DNA of 64,000 nt from the NCBI GenBank assembly GCA_037954235.1, contig JBBMOA010000012.1, forward strand, positions 7,967,644-8,031,643. Reading direction: 5' to 3'. The position numbers and the translations under genes were made by a program. The DNA is from Aulostomus chinensis (taxonomy: Eukaryota; Chordata; Actinopteri; Syngnathiformes; Aulostomidae). The notes under the pieces are model-generated. The model was not told where the DNA came from, ran no database searches, and saw only the letters and a program-made list of their open reading frames with translations. Below are positions 59,829 through 64,000 of the stretch, piece after piece (positions within the stretch are counted from its first letter, which is position 1; every line of letters begins with the position of its first letter).

Positions 59829-60500
59829 CATTCACCCACACGTCATTCATGGTGGTTAAAAGGTCTCTCAAGAATATTCCACCTTGGGCAGGATGACAAA
59901 CATGAATTCATGATGTTAATTTTCCATCAGATCAACAGTCTGTTGATGTGTGGCACAGAAGTCCTCCTGGATTCAGGGATGAGCTGATTAGAGACTTTGG
60001 TGGTCAATGTCCATTGCCTCTGCTATAGACCGTATAGAAGAAGTGGACAACACTGGACTCCAATCTCAAAGTCATTTGTATGGCAAACATACACTTTCAG
60101 TTGGGAACTTGTCACATTTCGGTTCTGTGTGTGTGTGTGTGTGTGTAGTAGTAGTTTCTGATATGGGAGTGATTTTTACACCTGTAATGTCCTGCGTCTA
60201 CCAACATCCTCAGTGCACCTTTGTGAGCGCCGCACCAATGGAACGCATCCTTTCGGTATCTGTAATACGGTACCTGTATCTATAACACAGGGATGAAGAA
60301 TGGGGAAGCAAATGTGAGAAGAAGGGTAATTTTTGTGTCACACTTTTGTGTCCCTCGCTGCTGCAGTGTTCGGAGGTCTCTGATTTTCTAGTGCTAAAAA
60401 AGCTTGCCAGTGGCTAATGGGTGTCTCATGTTCTCTGAGAAAGAGAGGCTGTGACTGTGAAGCTTTTTAATGGCAATAAACAAAAAGAACTGAAGGTCAT
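59829..60500 (+). other. ccdc138: ccdc138 3' UTR with poly(A) signal
   Basis: Downstream of the TAA at 59826-59828, a canonical AATAAA occurs at 60475-60480, followed about 60 bp later by a GT/T-rich stretch (TGTTTGTCTCGTTGTTTATT) typical of cleavage-site context. This gives a 3' UTR of about 0.67 kb. It contains a short GT tract (about 60125-60147) and a dispersed-repeat fragment at 59955-60025. Confidence 0.65.
59955..60025 (+). repeat. Fragment of the dispersed repeat also seen at 39750
   Basis: GGATTCAGGGATGAGCTGAT followed by TAGAGACTTTGGTGGTCAATG matches the middle portion of the same teleost repeat text as at 39750-39975, here inside the ccdc138 3' UTR. The family name is unknown to me. 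Confidence 0.45.
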
Positions 60501-60916
60501 TATGTTTGGACAGCATATGAAATGCTGAAATCCATGTGTTTGTCTCGTTGTTTATTATAAATCAAGGGTGGGTTGATGGGTAATGTTCTCAGTATGGGAC
60601 ACGCTGGTGGTGGTGGAGACTGGAAAAATTGGAGCTGATATTTAAAACGTACTTGTCCTCAGCTGCTCTGGCTTTTAAAGAGATGCATCTACTGTTTTAA
60701 AGAGACTTTTACAGTGAGAATAACTAGAAGTCGCTGCTGGTGTTTATGCATCAATATTTGATTTGATGCTGAACTTATAGGGATCATATGTTTATTTTAG
60801 ACAACAAATATGACGTGTGTTTGTCTTGGTTGGAATTGATGAGCCTCAAAATTTGATCTAGGATTAGTTCTGGCTCATAATATTTTCTCATTTCTAACAA
60901 TGGATTCACAATTACT

Positions 60917-60918
<2 letters not shown>
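60501..60918. other. Intergenic DNA after ccdc138
   Basis: AT-rich unique sequence downstream of the ccdc138 poly(A) signal. Nothing was recognised. Confidence 0.7.
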
Positions 60919-60984
<66 letters not shown>

Positions 60985-61176
60985 AATGTATGTATGTACA
61001 CATACATTTATATATAGATATATAAATATACGTGTGTATATATACACGTATATGTATAAAATATATACAAATATGTGTATGTGTATATATGCACATGTGT
61101 ATATACTGTATATAATTATTATATATACTGATATATACACATACATTCATATACACATACATTTATCTATATATCT
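60919..61176. repeat. (TG)n tract grading into TA/TATG alternating sequence
   Basis: About 62 bp of pure TG (60919-60981) are followed by nearly 200 bp of TA-, TATG- and ACAC-type steps with several palindromes (for example TGTGTATATATACACG-type words near 61033-61049). The block is a likely cruciform or Z-DNA former and probably polymorphic in length. Confidence 0.93.
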
Positions 61177-64000
61177 AACGATAGTTGTACTGAATCAGCC
61201 ACACACTTCATTAGGTGAGCTCCTGCGGAGCCCCGTCCCATTTGGCCGTTTCAAGGATGGAACAGGTCATTTTCACTCGGCCCAACATTGTGACACTTAA
61301 TATTTTAATCACCTGTTGAGGGGGGAAAAAAAACATTCAAGTTTTTGCCAAATAGCAACCTGTCTTAGACAATGGTGAGAGGAATTGCGTGCTTGCAGAC
61401 TCCTGGAAACTGTATCTGTGTCAAATTGAACACTTCATCTACTGTTGGAAACAAAACATTTATTGGTTTAAAAACTCCTACCGCACTGCCGTAAATCAAC
61501 CATCCTCAAACTCTAGAAAGCTATGGCCTCGTTTAAAATCTGAAGCTGTCCTACAGCCCACGCCAAACACCGTTCTGATCAACTCATGAGACTGGAATTA
61601 GTGAATTAGTGTTCAGTGTCAGCCTACCAGTTGTCCAAAAGAGCAATCCATCCAGATGCACTTAAGCATTTTTAAAGCAACAATTGTTAGAAATCAAGTA
61701 CTAATTGTGAATTGTGTCTTGCACCCTGACACGAGATCAAGCCAGTCCCAGTATCCAACCCAGTATAGATGTGACCAATGACATCATAAATATGTTATGG
61801 TCAACTTTTCAAAATGTATTTCATGTAAATTACCTGTCAGCCTAAACTTTGGGAATCACTGCCACTGAGAACATCTGCTCTTGCAAGCAGGTGAAGTAAC
61901 AGCACCATGTGCACCTCTGGATGTCCAGAACCTTTTCTTTTTGTAGGTTTACTGGCTTTGTGATTGTAGTCGTGTCAGCACTAGAATTCAGCCCATTTAA
62001 TGATGCGGGAATTTATCCCAAAGCCCCCTCTGTTATTACCTGGCGTGCACCAGAAGACGTGCAAGATCAACCCCACCATTACTAGTTGAGCAAAAAAATG
62101 TTGATGTCATTTTAAGATGTACTGGGGCTGTTTTTAAATAAGCAGCATACGAATAATCTGGATGAAAGAGTGGAATGAAATTGAGAGGCACGGGCGAAGG
62201 GAAAAATTCACACTACCCTTCGCAGCAGATTACCCTGATTCACTCATAGCCTAACTTGAATTCCTTACTCCGTTTTTTTTTATGACTAGCAAATGTAGCC
62301 ATAGATGGAGATTTTATTGCAGATGAAAGAGGTCAGCGATCTGGCAGTATAAAAGAGGAGGAGAATATACTGCTTCGCCATAGTGGCTGTTGTGAGTTAT
62401 TGTGGTTGCCTCTGGATCCAAGTCTGTAGAAGTTTATTTATGTCAATGATCTGGACAGTAGTAGATGGAAAAATCCAGCTCTGTGATCAGCATCGTAACA
62501 TCCACGGTCCGAGCTACCAGTAGATGTAACAGTAGATGGTAACGTATGTCCAGCCAGGATCTGAATACAAAGGAAGACAAGGTGGACCTTTGACCCCCAG
62601 TGCCTTCTTGCTTGGGTCCCTTCACACACCGTGTCTCGTGTGTGTGTGTGTGTGTGTCCTGCAGAGAGAGAGGGTGATTATCCACCTGCTGACAATATGC
62701 GGTCAGCGCATGAAGGGGCAGACTTGTGCATGCACTGTTGTCCACAAATCACTTCCTGTGTCCTCCGGGGGATCCAGTGAGCACATCGTGGTGAATCAGG
62801 AAGACATCAAAGTATAACTTTGATATAGATCACATGATGTATTTTACATCAGGCTTCTACGCTGTAATCACTAGGCTGCGCTGTGGCTTTCACTTCAGCT
62901 CAGCTTGCAGACCTCTCTATGTTGGGACTTTTAAATATTTTAAATTTTTTTATATTTTTGAAAAGATCCATTCATGTGCAGTTACAACAGTTTTGTGTTC
63001 TTTGCTGAAACTGAAAAACTCCTTCCCTCGGCCTCATAGTTGATGTGAAGGCCAGCTGACCGACAAAGGCTACTGAAACAGCAACGGCTTGGTGGTGTTA
63101 ACAAGTTGTCATGGTTAAAAGAGAGTTGGCATCCAGCTATTTGTGGAAAAGTGAGTGTTTGTGGTGCTGGATTGTCCGTCTGGGTGCCAGGCATGTCTGT
63201 ACCAACTCAACATGAGGTTGACACTTTCTGCACGCATCAGATTATTTGCTTTGGAAACCTGTAATTTGGAGCTATTGATTTATTTACTTTCATGACTTCA
63301 ATTCAATCTGGCCTGCAGTCGGCTCGCGCGTGTCTGGTCTGTGTTCCGTAACGTATAACTCTGCCAAACTACTCTGCGCTGCATCACCCACGTGAGTTTA
63401 TACACTAATCTGAATTTATGTTTGGGTTTTTTTTAGTGGACCAAGTATTCTAAAAATTACCCTAAAGAGTCTCCCTGCTCCCGTCTGGCTGGTAAACTTC
63501 ATTAAAGTGTTTTTGTGTTTTGTTTTGGGGTTTTTTTTGTAGGTGTGGGGGAGGTTGTTGTGGAGAAACATTTGTGTTTCCACTTCAGCTGAACTATAAA
63601 GTCAAGACAATCAGTAGTTTGACCTGGCAGACCACCAAACGTATATTATTTCCACCAGCCGCTGGTGCGCTGGACTAATGCAGGGAGCACATGGAGGTTC
63701 TGCGAAGGTAAATCCTAGTAAATGAGGCGGAGGAGTTGGAAGCAGCAGTCTCAGGGGGGACAGGGTGGAATCGCTCAGCTTTCCATTTATTCTGCTTTTC
63801 TATCAAGAAGAGAACATTTCTGTTGACATTTCAATCCTGGTACATGTTGGCCTAGTTTTCATACCAAAAAAGGTACTTTTTTCAAGTGTTTTATTTACGT
63901 TATTGGAATGTTTTTATTCAGGGCACTGCATTAACTGGTTTTGTTATTAGGCTAAATGAGCAGAGTTTATGTCAAAAGGTTCAGCATGTCTGTACGTGCA
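61177..64000. other. Intergenic DNA to the right edge
   Basis: No gene was recognised with confidence. An exon-like segment at 62665-62817 follows a good acceptor and ends in a stop, but its 50-residue translation matches no family I know. Another weak acceptor-stop pair lies near 63542-63598. The human neighbour EDAR is not seen in this part. Confidence 0.55.

Noticed and set aside
1..64000. CRISPR arrays, prokaryotic operons or phage-like modules
   Set aside because: All tandem structures are simple-sequence repeats or SINEs, and gene structure is eukaryotic throughout.

Overview
The window is vertebrate nuclear DNA, almost certainly from a ray-finned (teleost) fish. It has spliced genes with GT-AG introns, long AT-rich intergenic DNA, abundant (CA)n/(GA)n microsatellites and three copies of a teleost-style tRNA-like SINE. 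I recognise three protein-coding genes by their exons. None of the single-exon open frames elsewhere is convincing.

Layout. (1) 964-9626, minus strand: chmp2b, six coding exons giving a 215-residue ESCRT-III subunit. Its 3' UTR runs toward the left edge and a CpG-rich promoter with a perfect CRE palindrome lies at about 9.63-9.85 kb. (2) 9.85-20.8 kb: intergenic DNA between two divergently transcribed genes, with microsatellites, an unclassified dispersed repeat, one SINE with target-site duplications and a cluster of CTCF-like motifs. (3) 21284-23232, plus strand: vgll3, four coding exons giving 347 residues with the TEAD-binding Tondu domain. A C20/G15 pair sits about 330-400 bp upstream of its ATG and a TEAD/octamer motif cluster lies in intron 1. 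(4) about 24.5-46.2 kb: a 22-kb stretch with no recognised gene. It holds two more SINE copies, many microsatellites, a strong CTCF-like site and a few exon-like segments that I flag only as candidates. (5) 46701-59828, plus strand: ccdc138, about fifteen coding exons giving roughly 584 residues (coiled coil plus conserved C-terminal region). Exons 6-15 are secure and the first 131 residues are a model. (6) 60.5-64 kb: AT/GT-rich downstream DNA without a recognised gene.

The three genes have unrelated jobs: membrane remodelling, transcriptional co-regulation with TEAD factors, and a coiled-coil protein of little-known function. Chmp2b next to vgll3 matches the human 3p12 order. Human CCDC138 lies on chromosome 2, so its position here reflects a different chromosomal history. 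No prokaryote-type system, CRISPR array or intact autonomous transposon is visible. The points most worth checking are the C20/G15 inverted pair before vgll3, the microsatellite that serves as splice polypyrimidine tract in chmp2b, the X-box-like site before ccdc138, and two phase-compatible exon-like segments on the minus strand at 41.2 and 45.9 kb.
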